This document shows positions 29,945 to 41,000 of a stretch of DNA of 64,000 nucleotides, piece after piece (within the stretch, counting starts at the first letter, position 1; the number at the start of each line of letters is the position of its first letter). Both the position numbers and the translations under genes were made by a program. Source of the stretch: Trichomonas vaginalis G3 (lineage: Eukaryota; Parabasalia; Trichomonadida; Trichomonadidae); the NCBI RefSeq assembly GCF_026262505.1, contig NC_067208.1, positions 17,059,962 through 17,123,961 of the forward strand, in the 5' to 3' direction. Under the pieces are notes generated by a model. It was given only the letters and a program-made list of their open reading frames with translations, made no database searches and was not told the DNA's origin.

Positions 29945-30187
29945 TCAAGTTAGCAATTTGTAATATCTATCCAAAACTTCTTCAACACTATCGAACTCAT
30001 CTTCATAATGCAAACCTAATCTTATTGACTTGGTGCAGTTTTCACTAACACAATATTTTTCTGTTCTCTTGACTGACATAACTAACTCATTTGTTTCATC
30101 AAACAGCAACAACCAAAGTTCATGACCTAATACATAACATTCATACTTTATATTTTTAGCTCTGAGTTCTCTTGTAAGCTGTTGCAT
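29945..30187 (-). CDS. 80-residue Polinton protein, unknown
   Basis: Begins MQQLTRELRAKNIKYECY; overlaps by about 40 bases the 3' end of the next upstream minus-strand gene. Beta-rich with Cys (CVLGHELWLLLFDE; YCVSENCTKS). No family recognised. The same in copy 2. Confidence 0.5.
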   Translation of the reverse strand: MQQLTRELRAKNIKYECYVLGHELWLLLFDETNELVMSVKRTEKYCVSENCTKSIRLGLHYEDEFDSVEEVLDRYYKLLT

Positions 30188-30842
30188 TTAATATTATCTA
30201 AAAAGTCAACTTCAACAGTCATTCGCACTGGTGCCTTCAGTTCTACAGGCTCTCCTTGAAAGTCAACAAGTCTGAATTGCATGTCTTTCAAATTATGAGG
30301 ACTAATGCGAACCCATTTACCTAAATGAGTTGCTATGACAGGAACATTTGGAATGAACATTGAATTGACTGCATAACAGAAAGACTTATATTCTACTGAA
30401 CCTTTACTATTAACTCCTGAAATACCTGTGACATTAGCTATTTTTGACTCAATGTACAAACAGTTGCCATAACATACATATGGAACAGATTTCATCTCAA
30501 TCGTTTTGTCAACACTTTTCAAAGGAAATGTCATATGGTATGCACCTAAAAGAAGTTGTACTCTATGACTCATTCTTGGTATCTTAAACTCTTTCTCGCT
30601 GCTGAACTTCAATGTTCCCTCAGAAGAGAGTTCGACATCTATGTTGTCAATAGTTTCTTCATCTATGAGAGTATCTATGACTCCAGCAATTTTATCTATT
30701 CTATACCCAGCTCTGTTAGGAAATGTTATAACACTTCTTTTGTCATCTATTTCAATCTCTATGAAATCTGTTTCATCTGTTATGACAAAAGTTGCGATAG
30801 TATTGAAGTCAACAACTCTGAAAGCAAGTGCTTCATATGGAG
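30148..30842 (-). pseudogene. Remnant of second putative minor capsid (penton-like) gene
   Basis: Corresponds to the longer gene at 52,158-52,922 in copy 2. Readable features include HRVQLLLGAYHMTFPLKS, YIESKIANVTGI and FRLVDFQGEPVEL, the strand pattern of a penton-type jelly roll. Broken and shorter than its counterpart. Confidence 0.55.
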
Positions 30843-31192
30843 TTCTTCAATACCAAATCGGAAAGATATGGGCAGTACTTGGTGAAGAAGCTTTAGACGG
30901 CGTTAAAAATGCTTTGAACTTCATTTCAAATGGTTCGGATACTATTAAAACTTTATCTGGTTGGATGCAAGAAACAAGGAGTCAAATAGATACTGTAAGA
31001 CGTATAGCAAACAATGCACGTACGGGATTGGATACTTTACGAGAAGCACAAAATACACTAAAGGAAGCAAATGATATTCTTGGCTCAGTATCAGACATGC
31101 ATGAAGATTGGCTTAAAGGCATTGACAAATCTTTAAAAAATCACAGTCAGTCTATTGCTGACTACAAGAAAAGTATAGATTTTTTTCCATAG
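30843..31192 (+). pseudogene. Remnant of collagen-like fibre gene
   Basis: Matches only the C-terminal part of the copy 2 gene at 52,940-53,881: helical, coiled-coil-like sequence (TIKTLSGWMQETRSQID; AQNTLKEANDILGSV). The collagen repeats are not present in this copy. Broken. Confidence 0.65.
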
Positions 31193-31196
31193 TGCT

Positions 31197-33135
31197 ATGG
31201 ACGTACATGATGGAAGCATAAGGAACTTACTTAATGCTAACAATAACTTACCAGGAACTATTAAAGCATTTATAAAGTCCTTTGTAAAACCTGGTGCTCT
31301 AACATTTAGGTCTTTGACAGCAAGAGCATTGAAGTCAAGAGATGCAGAAACTCCAACAGAACCTACAGAAGGAACTGAAACAACAGAAACTCCAGAAGAA
31401 CCACCAAAACCAACAGCTAATGAAATATTGTTCGAATATTTTCCAAGGTACTCTGTTCTCATTGCATACATTCAAGAAATACTTAAGAAAGCAGACTTGA
31501 CTTTAGGAGATGATGAAAGTTCTGTATATCTTTCGTTCCAGTTTCAAATAGCAGAACTTTTGAGACAGATATGCTTAATGTATGACAACATCTCTGATTT
31601 CACAAGATATGATGACGACCATGACCCCGAACACGGTGAAGAAGAAGTTTTACAAACATTCATTAAGACAGGAAAAGTTTTAACACAAAGTCTCATTATT
31701 GACACCGAAGATGGTGAAGTGGATGTTCTTCAAGAGCTGAAGAAAAAATACTTCTGAGGAGGTGGTGGTAGGCATGAACTTGAAATAAATGAGATAGAAG
31801 AGAAATTAGCCGAAAAAGCAGATAAAAACCATGTTCATTATATAAGTTCAGATGAACAGATTATAACGGACTACCACGGATATTTAATACAGGATGAACA
31901 AATAAGCACTGAAGATGTTAATGAAAGAAGATATAAATACATTCGTGCTAAAGGTTATGACATACACTGTACTGTACAGTATGACACAGGTAAAGCACCA
32001 GAAGCATTTGGTTATAACAATGAAATATATGCTTCGTATATCTTTGTTAACGGTGTATTAGTTGAACCAAGATTTACATTGAGAGTTAAGGCAAAAATAA
32101 CTTTTGAAGATGCTATTAAAAGTAAAGCTGACAAAGATGAACTTGACGCAACGAACAAAGTTTTGAAATCTCATAAACACAATATCTCCGATATAAATGA
32201 ACTTCAAGCTACATTAAATAGTAAAGCTGACAAGAACCATACACATGAATCCTTCACTACTGTTAGAGCAGACGACATAATATTGAACTATACCCTTGGT
32301 TCAAGTGCACCTTTAGAGAATCCAAGTTACAAGCGTAAAAGATACACTAAACTCCTTAAATAACAAATGTATGAACATTGAAGGTCATGCCAGAAACTTT
32401 GAAAACACATGAACTACCAGCAATGTTAGATAAAAAAGCAGATAAAGAAATACACATAACTCCTTCTCAACTGTTGCTATAGAAAGTATTGAAGGAACGG
32501 TTGGCGGAACTGGTGGGGATGCATTATATTATAAACCTCCTAACTTTCCACAAGGTTTAACATCGAATGAAAACATAACAACGAAGAAAGAAATTAGCTG
32601 TAAAAATGTTTATGTCATGGATGATGAAAATAATGTTAAATTCACTGCTCAAGATTTATATGATAAGAAAGCAGACAAAACAGAGCTTCAAACATTAAAG
32701 ACTGAAATACTTCAAACATTATATCCTATAGGCTCTATTTATACGTCAATGAACTCAACAAATCCAGCAAGTGTTTTAGGTTTTGGTACGTGGCAGCAGA
32801 TTGTAGACAAATTCTTATACTGTGCTAACTCTTCAAAGCAAACAGGAGGTTCGAAGAAAATTACTGAAGCAACTTACCTGCGCACACTCATACAGGAACT
32901 ACAAACTTTTCTGGCGACCATAGCCACTCATTAAGAGACCACCCATTATACAACTCAGACTATAAAGCTGCAATGACGTTTTATCTCCATCTTATAACAA
33001 TTCAGCAAAAAGACTTTTCGACCAACTGAACCAGGAGGAAATCATGTCCATACTTTCACAACAAATCCAACAGGCTCGGGTGCAGATTATATGCCACCAT
33101 TTGTGACTATATTCGCATGGTACCGCGTTCAATGA
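31197..33135 (+). pseudogene. Phage-type fibre gene, broken
   Basis: Counterpart of 53,886-55,998 in copy 2, shorter. Visible parts are the head (MDVHDGSIRNLLNANNNLPG), a KADK-x-HTH module with a following YTLGSSAPLENPS stretch, and near the end LYPIGSIYTSMNSTNPASV, the start of a tail-collar-like (phage gp10 C-terminal style) domain. A trimeric receptor-binding fibre is the likely role. Broken in several places. Confidence 0.7.
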
Positions 33136-33140
33136 ACGCG
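33124..33140 (+). repeat. 7-bp hairpin at fibre gene end
   Basis: CGCGTTC, loop AAT, GAACGCG: a perfect 7-bp stem with a 3-base loop. The same hairpin lies at 55,987-56,003 in copy 2, overlapping the fibre stop codon, where a second hairpin follows that is absent here. Confidence 0.7.
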
Positions 33141-33175
33141 CTTGAGCCTTGAATAAAATCTTTAACTTTACATAA

Positions 33176-34261
33176 ATGAGCTTGAAAGAAGTATTCGAAC
33201 AACATCCATGGAGGTCATTTAAGAAGTTCAATGAAGCTGCAAAGAGTTGGGGATTTACTAACAGAGCTGAAGTGAAAAGGTTCTTTGACAAAAATGTTGT
33301 ACATCAAACAAAAATAAACCCTTACGACTACTTTTTACCAATTTACTCCAACACTCCTGACGCATACCAATTTGACACTCTCATTCAAAGCAGAAAAGGA
33401 GGACATAAACCATTCCTCATCTTCATAAATGTTAACACTCTCAAAGCTTTTGCGTATATAATGAAAAATAAAGGAACTCGTGAAGTGTTAAGAGTTTTAC
33501 AAAAGTTTGTAGCAGAACATAACCCAAGTACTTTAACATCAGACCAAGACAGTGCATACCTCAGCAATGAAATCACAGAATTTCTCATTAAGCATAACAT
33601 AACTCACTACACTACTGAAGACCATAACCATAACATACTCGGCATCATAAACCGCTTCATAAGAACGCTCAGAGATTTAAACCAAGAGCGAGACTTTACC
33701 GAAGAAACAATGAAACATTTTCTCGAAGTATATAATTCCTCAACACATTCTACAACAGGACATACACCAAATTCAATGACACAACAACAAGAAGAAAAGT
33801 ATATACAAAAGAAACGAAGTCAAACACTAAATATCAGAAATTCAACACAATTTACCCTCATTCCTGGTACAAAAGTTCGTGTAGTTCTTGACGACAAACC
33901 GTTGGCAAAGAAACATTTAAGGTTAAGTCGAAATTATTATATCGTAGACTCTACGCAAGGTAATGGATATCTTATAAAAGCTGCTGACGACTCCATAGCA
34001 TTTTACCCTCGACATAAATTAGTCGAAAGTAGTAATGGCAAACTTGCTGAAACCATTGACGAAGCAAAGCGAGGAGTGGTTATTGAAATACTTGGCTATA
34101 ACATAAACGATGACACTTATAAAGTAAGATATGAAGGAGGCGTTGAAGATGTTATACCATCTAAGAACTTGAGAGAATCTAAACCAACTCATCTGGGACC
34201 ATTAGAGCGGGAGTACTGGAAAGATAAAAACATGCCAGAAAGAATAAGAAAATTCTTCTAA
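33176..34261 (+). CDS. Polinton integrase (retroviral-type, rve fold)
   Basis: 361 residues. The retroviral-integrase-like core is recognised from the AYQFDTL strand, LIFINVNT, the TSDQDSAY motif and the IIRFIRTLR-like helix region (NILGIINRFIRTLRD). A C-terminal SH3/chromo-like part follows (VIEILGYNINDDTYKVRYEGG). It inserts the element at new sites, making short target duplications. The frame looks whole in both copies, unlike most other genes of the elements. Confidence 0.85.
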   Translation: MSLKEVFEQHPWRSFKKFNEAAKSWGFTNRAEVKRFFDKNVVHQTKINPYDYFLPIYSNTPDAYQFDTLIQSRKGGHKPFLIFINVNTLKAFAYIMKNKGTREVLRVLQKFVAEHNPSTLTSDQDSAYLSNEITEFLIKHNITHYTTEDHNHNILGIINRFIRTLRDLNQERDFTEETMKHFLEVYNSSTHSTTGHTPNSMTQQQEEKYIQKKRSQTLNIRNSTQFTLIPGTKVRVVLDDKPLAKKHLRLSRNYYIVDSTQGNGYLIKAADDSIAFYPRHKLVESSNGKLAETIDEAKRGVVIEILGYNINDDTYKVRYEGGVEDVIPSKNLRESKPTHLGPLEREYWKDKNMPERIRKFF

Positions 34262-34340
34262 ACTTTTTCATTAGATGTAAATCAGACATGAACGAGAACA
34301 GTCATGATATCATTAATGGTACCATTTATTTTAACATTAA

Positions 34341-34368
34341 GACGCAAAGCGGCGGGGCATAGCCCATG
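34341..34368 (+). repeat. Double-hairpin module 3 (intergenic)
   Basis: Stem GACGC/GCGGC (one mismatch) with loop AAA, one-base spacer G, stem GGGC/GCCC with loop ATA, then ATG. Copy 2 has the same at 57,224-57,251. Confidence 0.7.
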
Positions 34369-34384
34369 AACAAAAATAATTTTT

Positions 34385-34434
34385 AGGGTAGATGGGTATA
34401 TCTAACCTCATTTCTACCCTCATTTCTACCCTCA
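34385..34434. repeat. 12-base-unit array upstream of first KilA-N gene
   Basis: AGGGTAGATGGGTAT followed by units ATCTAACCTCAT, TTCTACCCTCAT, TTCTACCCTCAT. Matching array at 57,268-57,317 in copy 2. Confidence 0.75.
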
Positions 34435-34442
34435 TGAATTTC

Positions 34443-34520
34443 CATGAATTTCCTTAAGATAGAAAAAATAAAGTTAGTTTTATTTTTATTTATTTTTTTA
34501 TTTGGTATGTAAGAACAGAA
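34443..34520 (+). promoter_or_regulatory. Repeated upstream cassette, first of three
   Basis: CATGAATTTCCTTAAGATAG, then a conserved AAAAAATAAAGTTAGTTTTA and a T-rich tract ending just before the ATG. Nearly the same sequence precedes the starts at 35,076 and 36,358, so it is probably a shared promoter. Function is inferred. Confidence 0.55.
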
Positions 34521-34800
34521 ATGTCAGTCGAAGCAAAAACATTCACGAACAAATCTAATGGCGAAACATTCACAAAAGGCACTTATAACGGTATTGAAGT
34601 CTTACGTAGAGACATGGATGGTTACATTAATGCAACAAATATGTGTCAGCAGTTTAGGAAAGACTTTAGAAAGTTGTTGGAAAATAAGTCCTGGGAAGAG
34701 TATTATAAGGCATTTTTGTGAAGAATATAGCAACCGCCGGAATTCGGACTGTTGCTTTTTATACAAAATTTCATGCAGGAAATTCTTGAGTTTTGATTGA
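34521..34800 (+). pseudogene. KilA-N domain gene 1, broken
   Basis: The N-terminal domain shows the KilA-N pattern: a short beta hairpin (YNGIEVLRRDMDGYINATNM) then CQQFRKDFRKLL. KilA-N domains bind DNA and are typical of phages, poxvirus N1R/p28 proteins and giant DNA viruses. Broken in this element. Confidence 0.7.
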
Positions 34801-34944
34801 AAGAATACGGTCAAGCCAAAAGTGGCTCGACCTCAAAACAAGCATTTTATGAGCTTACTAAGGGCGTTATAAATGAATTCAAAGGTATTTAAATACATCC
34901 TGACCTCGTTCATTTTGTTGCTGAATTCAGCAAAAATAATGTTT

Positions 34945-34993
34945 AGGGTAGATGGGTAGATCTAACCCGATATCTAACCCGATTTCTACCCTC
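34945..34993. repeat. 12-base-unit array between KilA-N gene 1 and the next gene
   Basis: AGGGTAGATGGGTAG followed by ATCTAACCCGAT, ATCTAACCCGAT, TTCTACCCTCAT. Copy 2 has two arrays at the matching place with a different unit order. Confidence 0.75.
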
Positions 34994-34994
34994 A

Positions 34995-35075
34995 TGAATT
35001 TTCATGAATTTCCTTAAGATAGAAAAAATAAAGTTAGTTTTATTTTTATTTATTTTTTTATTTTGTATAAAAGAT
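34995..35075 (+). promoter_or_regulatory. Repeated upstream cassette, second of three
   Basis: Same AT-rich cassette as at 34,443-34,520, including TAAGATAG and AAAGTTAGTTTTATTTTTAT, ending before the ATG at 35,076. Confidence 0.55.
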
Positions 35076-36014
35076 ATGATTTCAACAATCGGCACAACAA
35101 CAATTCAAACAACAGCACCAAACTCGTTAGTCATGAATCCAACATCTATGTTAGTAGAGATGAAAAGCTTCATTCCTTCTTAATTTACTTTCGAAACAGA
35201 AATACAAAGAATAAAGCAAGAACTTTTAACAAGTAATTTAGATTGTACCGCACAGGATGAAGAAAATGAAGAATATCTTTATGACATGCAGGACATTATT
35301 GACCATTTACCCAAATTGCCTGAAATCCAACAACAAAAACTCACTATTCATGAATTCGATGAAATAGAAGTGAAACCAACTGACTCAGTAGAAATAAAGA
35401 AGTTCATACGTAAAGTAAACTATGAGTTTCTAGGATATCATTGCAACCATAAAGTTATGGACAAAGATTGCGACATGGTATATAAGAACATTTCAGATAT
35501 TTATAAATCGGGGAGTTTAAGACATACGACAACTTTGTTTCATTAGTTGCAAAATGTGTATGGCAGATAAGAGATAAAAGATAGAAGAGGTAAAGTATGG
35601 CATGAACAGATAAAACCAACTGCTTCAGATTTAAAGAAAACCATTGACGCTTTAGTTATTTTAGCAGGTAAGGTTTCAGAATATAACGCAAAAATGAATC
35701 CGCAATGTTCTAAATGTAAAGCAGCAATGAGGAAATATAACTACTCCGTCAAAGAGATAGAACGTATGCGAAACGACTATGCTGACTTAAAGAGGGAGGC
35801 AGAAAAACCAGCAGAAAATAAAATGAACATGTTAGAATTTCTGAATAAAAACTATCCCACAGCCGATGATTTCCTTTTATCTGATGTCAAGAAGAAGTAT
35901 AAAGAAACCTTCGGCATTGTTAAAATTTTTGATATATTAACTGAAGAAATAGAAGCTACAAAAATATTTAAAATTTCACGAATTCATAACGTATACCATG
36001 TGAAACGTTTATAA
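35076..36014 (+). pseudogene. Unknown Polinton gene with CxxC motif, broken
   Basis: Hydrophilic, mostly helical. Notable features are a C-S-K-C pair (NPQCSKCKAAMRKYNY) suggesting a small zinc site, a coiled-coil-like stretch after it, and the end HNVYHVKRL. No family recognised. Broken; the counterpart in copy 2 is at 58,130-59,068. Confidence 0.5.
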
Positions 36015-36095
36015 AATAACTGGGGTAGAAATGAGGTTAGATATCGGGTTAGATCTAACCATCTACCCTAAAATATATTTTTATTGAATTCAGCA
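35997..36095 (+). repeat. Direct duplication of about 98 bp, first unit
   Basis: ACCATGTGAAACGTTTATAA through GAATTCAGCA recurs at 36,175-36,273. The unit includes the last codons of the preceding gene and a 12-base-unit array. Confidence 0.8.
36022..36070. repeat. 12-base-unit array, reverse orientation
   Basis: The array appears as its complement: GGGGTAGAAATGAGGTTAGA, TATCGGGTT, AGATCTAACC, ATCTACCCT. It contains the perfect palindrome GGTTAGATCTAACC. Confidence 0.75.
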
Positions 36096-36174
36096 ACAAA
36101 ATTCTGAGTAAAATAATTTTAGGGCATGTGTCAAACCGTTGAGTTTTCACAAAATTCCAAAAATAACGTTTACC

Positions 36175-36273
36175 ATGTGAAACGTTTATAAAATAACTGG
36201 GGTAGAAATGAGGTTAGATATCGGGTTAGATCTAACCATCTACCCTAAAATATATTTTTATTGAATTCAGCAC
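36175..36273 (+). repeat. Direct duplication of about 98 bp, second unit (with 12-base-unit array 36,199-36,247)
   Basis: Near-identical to 35,997-36,095, placing a second copy of the gene 3' end and its array in front of KilA-N gene 2. Confidence 0.8.
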
Positions 36274-36282
36274 AGAAATAAT

Positions 36283-36357
36283 GAATTTCATTAAGACAGA
36301 AAAAATAAAGTTAGTTTTAATTTTTATTTATTTTTTATTTTGTATGTAAAGACAGTA
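36283..36357 (+). promoter_or_regulatory. Repeated upstream cassette, third of three
   Basis: ATTAAGACAGAAAAAATAAA then GTTAGTTTTAATTTTTATTT and TTGTATGTAAAGACAG before the ATG at 36,358; same family as the two cassettes upstream. Confidence 0.55.
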
Positions 36358-37194
36358 ATGTCAACATCAGAGAACACAACAACTGCTATCGTTCATGAAG
36401 CCATAAATGAAGAATATGAATACATACAGTATAACAAACAGTTACGTCTCATTCGTTCGGTCAAAGACGATATGTACCAAATGCAAAGTATAATGAATGC
36501 TCTTCGTTCTACAAAGCAATCATATCATTGGTTTGAAAACCAACAGACAAAAAAACTTTTAGAAGAATTTCCTCATATGATTGCTTCCCTCGGAAAACCG
36601 AGAGAAGAGATTCCGTACGAAAATCGCAAGAATTTGGCTCCTGGTTTGAAAGGTTATTATGTTCATAGACTTTTAGTAAACGCTGTAGCAATGTGGGCTT
36701 CACCTCGTTATGCTTGTTATATTTTCATGATGTTAGATGAACTATATAAAGCAGAACGTGGAGAGATGGAAAAGAGACTTCAAGCAAAAGATGAAGTCAT
36801 TGAATCCAAAGACAAAAGCATACAGAAAAGAATACCGCGTTCAGTACCAAAAGGAAAGGAAAAGAGTTATAAGTATATGATATATACTGAAGAGTTGGAG
36901 AAAGAAGAAGACAGAGATATGGTTATGTTGCATTTAGTGAGAAGAAACAACAAGAGCTTTTATGACTTAGCTAAGATATATAAATCTGACAGAAACTGGT
37001 TCTATCGTGAAAACTTACCGATTTCAATGACACCGAATGAGCAAATAAAGGAAATTGTCAAAAATACTCTTCCTCAAACACACTATGACATCAAAGGTTG
37101 CACAATACTTACATTCAAAGAAGACTTAACATTACTGAAGGAAAAAATAACAGAATATTTCGATAACTTCAAAGAGGAAGAAAAAAAAATCTAA
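36358..37194 (+). CDS. KilA-N domain protein 2 (N1R/p28-like)
   Basis: About 278 residues from the ATG at 36,358. The KilA-N region carries SYHWFENQQTKKLLEEF, a GYYVHRLLVNAVAMWASPRY stretch and YIFMMLDELY, the form found in poxvirus and giant-virus N1R/p28-like proteins. A charged coiled-coil linker and a C-terminal domain (YMIYTEELEKEEDRDMVMLH) follow, possibly of the DUF3627 type. A DNA-binding regulator is likely. Looks whole in both copies. Confidence 0.75.
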   Translation: MSTSENTTTAIVHEAINEEYEYIQYNKQLRLIRSVKDDMYQMQSIMNALRSTKQSYHWFENQQTKKLLEEFPHMIASLGKPREEIPYENRKNLAPGLKGYYVHRLLVNAVAMWASPRYACYIFMMLDELYKAERGEMEKRLQAKDEVIESKDKSIQKRIPRSVPKGKEKSYKYMIYTEELEKEEDRDMVMLHLVRRNNKSFYDLAKIYKSDRNWFYRENLPISMTPNEQIKEIVKNTLPQTHYDIKGCTILTFKEDLTLLKEKITEYFDNFKEEEKKI

Positions 37195-37239
37195 GCTAAT
37201 TTTTATTTTTTTATAAAATTTTATCTCATATGAAAGAAC

Positions 37240-37455
37240 ATGAATTTAGAATATTCGGAACTCATGACAGAAGAAGAGAACGAACAACATGTAAAAGATT
37301 ATGCAAAATTTCTGAAGACATACAAAGCATTTAAACAATATCTAAATGCTTCTAAAGATTATGCAAAATTTCTGAAGGTATATAAAGCTTATGAAAAAGC
37401 GTATGAAAAGTTTATACATTGGGGAATTGTTGTAAAATATCGATATGAAGACTAA
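37240..37455 (+). CDS. 71-residue Polinton protein with internal repeat
   Basis: Acidic start (MNLEYSELMTEEENEQHVKD), then DYAKFLKTYKAFKQYL repeated as DYAKFLKVYKAYEKAY: a tandem helical repeat of about 20 residues. Function unknown. Same in copy 2. Confidence 0.5.
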   Translation: MNLEYSELMTEEENEQHVKDYAKFLKTYKAFKQYLNASKDYAKFLKVYKAYEKAYEKFIHWGIVVKYRYED

Positions 37456-37474
37456 CCAAAAATATATTTTTGCT

Positions 37475-37947
37475 TAAATAGCTTCAGGGTCTATTTCTTC
37501 AACCATTTCACTTCCTTCGTCAATGTCAATAGAAGCTTCTTCAACCTTTGGTAAGAATTCTGTATATAACATCTTTGTTCGTTATTGTCTTCAGAGATGA
37601 AGGATAATATTTCACATTTGTTTCACCTTTCTTATATTCTTTCTGCTGCGATAAATCTAAAACAATACTGAAGAAGTCAATGTTAGAGTTCTTTATAACA
37701 GTATATTGAGTATCTTTGACATTCACGAAGAAACTCTTTTGTTTCAAACTACTGCTAACTCTTGTGAAGTATAACGTTTGCGGTCAATGACGATAGCTAA
37801 TGGTCTGACATACTGACCAAACTTAGATTCTTTCACAAACTTCTTGTTAAAGATAACATTAACATTTGAAGCATTATTGAACTCATTCTTGATGGCAGTA
37901 GCGAGAGCATTGTATGAAAAGAACTTGCAATCTTGCATGTGTTTCAT
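37475..37947 (-). pseudogene. Unknown Polinton gene, broken
   Basis: Counterpart of the 157-residue gene at 60,530-61,003 in copy 2 (MKHMQDCKFFSYNALATAIK). Ends in an acidic tail. No family recognised. Confidence 0.5.
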
Positions 37948-38033
37948 TAAAATAAAAATATTAAATTATTTTGAAAAATAACTTAAAAATCTAATCTAAT
38001 TTTTTCAAAAAATATTTTTATTTCCTACTAAAG

Positions 38034-41000
38034 ATGTATCGGAAGTTGTCTAAGTTAGAACACTCGGAAATAAAACAACTTCTTACAGAAGCTAACATAG
38101 ATGTTGCAAAGCATTACGCAACAAACAAAAAAGCACTCGCTGACTTCATTAAAGACTACAATGGTGAAATAACTTATGATAGAATTCATGAGTTCATAAA
38201 GCCGCAACGCGGCGAGGACGAAGTCCATGCAAGAACTTTTCCTTTAAATGACATTGCTATTGACTTATATCATATAGACGTTCAGTACCACATGAAGTAA
38301 GAAGAGAAATGTTTGACATAACAAATGCAAACGTTGGTAAAACACGAAGAGAGACGACACACTGAAACAACAGAGAAGAGAGATGTTTAAAAGTGCTATA
38401 GAACAAGTTCGCAAAGCTAACGATGTCATTCGTTCCATTGACGACAAACCAAAAGAAGATGAGAGATGGTTAAAGAAAGATGAAGAGAATAGGAAGAGAA
38501 ATGTGAAGTCAGGCAATAGACTCATTGACTTTAACATCGAAGCTTTAGATGAACCAAACAGAGACTACTTACACAAACATTTCGGTAAGGTTTTCATGAG
38601 ACTCTTAGAGAAAATTAAAATAAACTCACAACAGAGATGGATGGTATGTTATAAACTTGGTGGAAAGTATGAATGTTCTACGTTAAACCTCAATAATATT
38701 GGAACATTACTACATCAGCTCTTGAAGGAGAACTTTATATCAGAGATAGAAGCAAATGCTGCAGGTATTGTTGAAATGCACTATGACTTCTTCTTGACAA
38801 ACATAAAGAATCTTACTGAAATAAAGATGTATGATTTAACAGAATATGAAGGCTTAACGATGTCAGATGTAAAGAAAGGCAAACCAAAAAAGAGACTATA
38901 TAGAGATGAAAGCACACTGACAAATGACCAGAAAGCCATTTTGGAAGCTCTTAAGCAAACAGGAAACCCAGCACTTATAGAAAGCTTTTGGAAAGATAAT
39001 GGTGAAAAGAAGTTTTATAAGAAGAGAGAAGCGGTCAGTTCTGGAAGTATCTTTGCACATTACCTATAAATCTTGAGCGCTACCAAATCTTCAATGAATT
39101 GAACAAAAGAACTGCAGCACTTATGACAGAAGACAATTGTTTCGTTTATGCTTGCATTCAGGCTGGAGTAAATGAAGAAACTATTGACCACATGAGAGAA
39201 GTCATTCGTGTTAGAGACTTTCCTCAAAGTAAAGTACAAGAAATTTCTGACGCAACAGGTATAGCATTTAATGTTACCATTGGTTACTTCAATGACTCAA
39301 GACATAATGAAATAAAGAGATACATACCAAAAGAATGTAAAACTATTCGAACTATTGACTTACTTCTTGTTGAAGACCACTACATGCTAAATGAAAGATT
39401 ACCAATGACAACATATTTCGTCAGAAATTACAAAGAAATCTTGAAGGAGTGTGGTGGAATGAACATTGAGAAACAGATGAAGATTTATACAAAGAGAGAG
39501 AACAAATATGTAGTTCGTTATGATAGAACAACACCGTTATGGGATGTTATGAAAACATTGTGGGAGTGCAAATATTTCGAACCTATTTCTTATGGAGAAC
39601 TTTTCACATATACGACTGACTTATATAAACAGAACCTTGCACCATTTAAAGATTTGACATATGCTCCAAAGTATTGTGTACAACTGAAGAAGAAAGCCGA
39701 GTCAAAAGAAGTAAATAAAGCTAAATGTAAGTTCATTCCTGAGCACGTTTCTTTGCTGACTTTGAGTGCAGTACCGATGGCTTTCATAAAGCTTTTAACA
39801 TATGTACGACAGTGAAGATGATTCAGTGAGTGAAAGCATTTGGGGTCAGAACTGTGCAACAGAATTTTTGGAGCGACTTCCTGACAAGAGTTTAATATAT
39901 TTCCATAACCTCAGTTATGATATAAACTTCATCTTAAGACACATGACAGAAGTGAAAAGAACTCCCATCATTAAAGGTTCACGAACAATGCAAATAACTG
40001 GCTTATATAAAGGAAGGGCAATTATTATAAAAGACTCTTACAGTGTTATAAATAAGAAGCTTAAACTATTTCCTGCTATGTTTAACTTACAAACAGGACC
40101 GAAAGAAGTATTTCCATACAACTACTACAGCAGTGTTTTGTTAGCAAATGACAACAGAACTGGTGTCATTTCTGAAGCATGTAAGTTTATCCGGATGCGA
40201 TACATTCATGAAAAACATAGATTCCATCAAAGGTTGCAGAATAGATGAAAACCACTTCGACTTAGAAAAGTATAGCACATTTTATTGCAAACAAGATGTA
40301 AGAATTTTAAGAGAAGGTTTTGTTAAGTTCCGCAATGACATATTGAAAGAATTTGATTTAAACGTTTATGACTACGTTAGTATTTGTTCAATTGCTAACA
40401 ATTATTTGAGAACAGAGTGTACTTCCCGAATGGAAATTTATATGACCTCTCAAATAAACCAAGAGAATTTATTTCACGCCTGTATTCAAGGTGGAAGATG
40501 TATGTTGTCAGATAACATGAAACAAAAGAGTAAAGAGAAACTCATTGCTGATTTCGACGCTGTTTCATTATATCCATCAGCTATAGCAAGACTTTATACT
40601 TTAGAAATATTCCAAAGGTTATGAAGAAAGAAATGTTAAGCACAGAGTATCTCATGAGACATTTATTCGATGACGACCAAAAGGAACCCATTGGTGAAAA
40701 GTTTATGTCTGGCTTCTTTGTTCTCATTAAGATAACAGAGATTGGAATACATAGACACTTTCCTTTAATAGTTTGTGACCCTGAACTAAATCCAGAACTT
40801 AACGTTCCCAGAAGTTCAAACACTTGCTGTTTAATGTATGTTGACCATATAACATTACAAGACCTCATAAAATATCAAGGTGTCAAATGTGAAGTGTTGC
40901 AAGGATACTATTACGATGGAAACAGAGATATTAGAATAAGAGATGAAGTAAAGAAGTTGTTTGAGTTAAGTTAAAGTATAAGAAAGAAGGAAATCCTTTG

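Noticed and set aside
26159-36247. CRISPR-like array made of the 12-base units
   Set aside because: Units are contiguous without spacers, degenerate and few, and the setting is eukaryotic.
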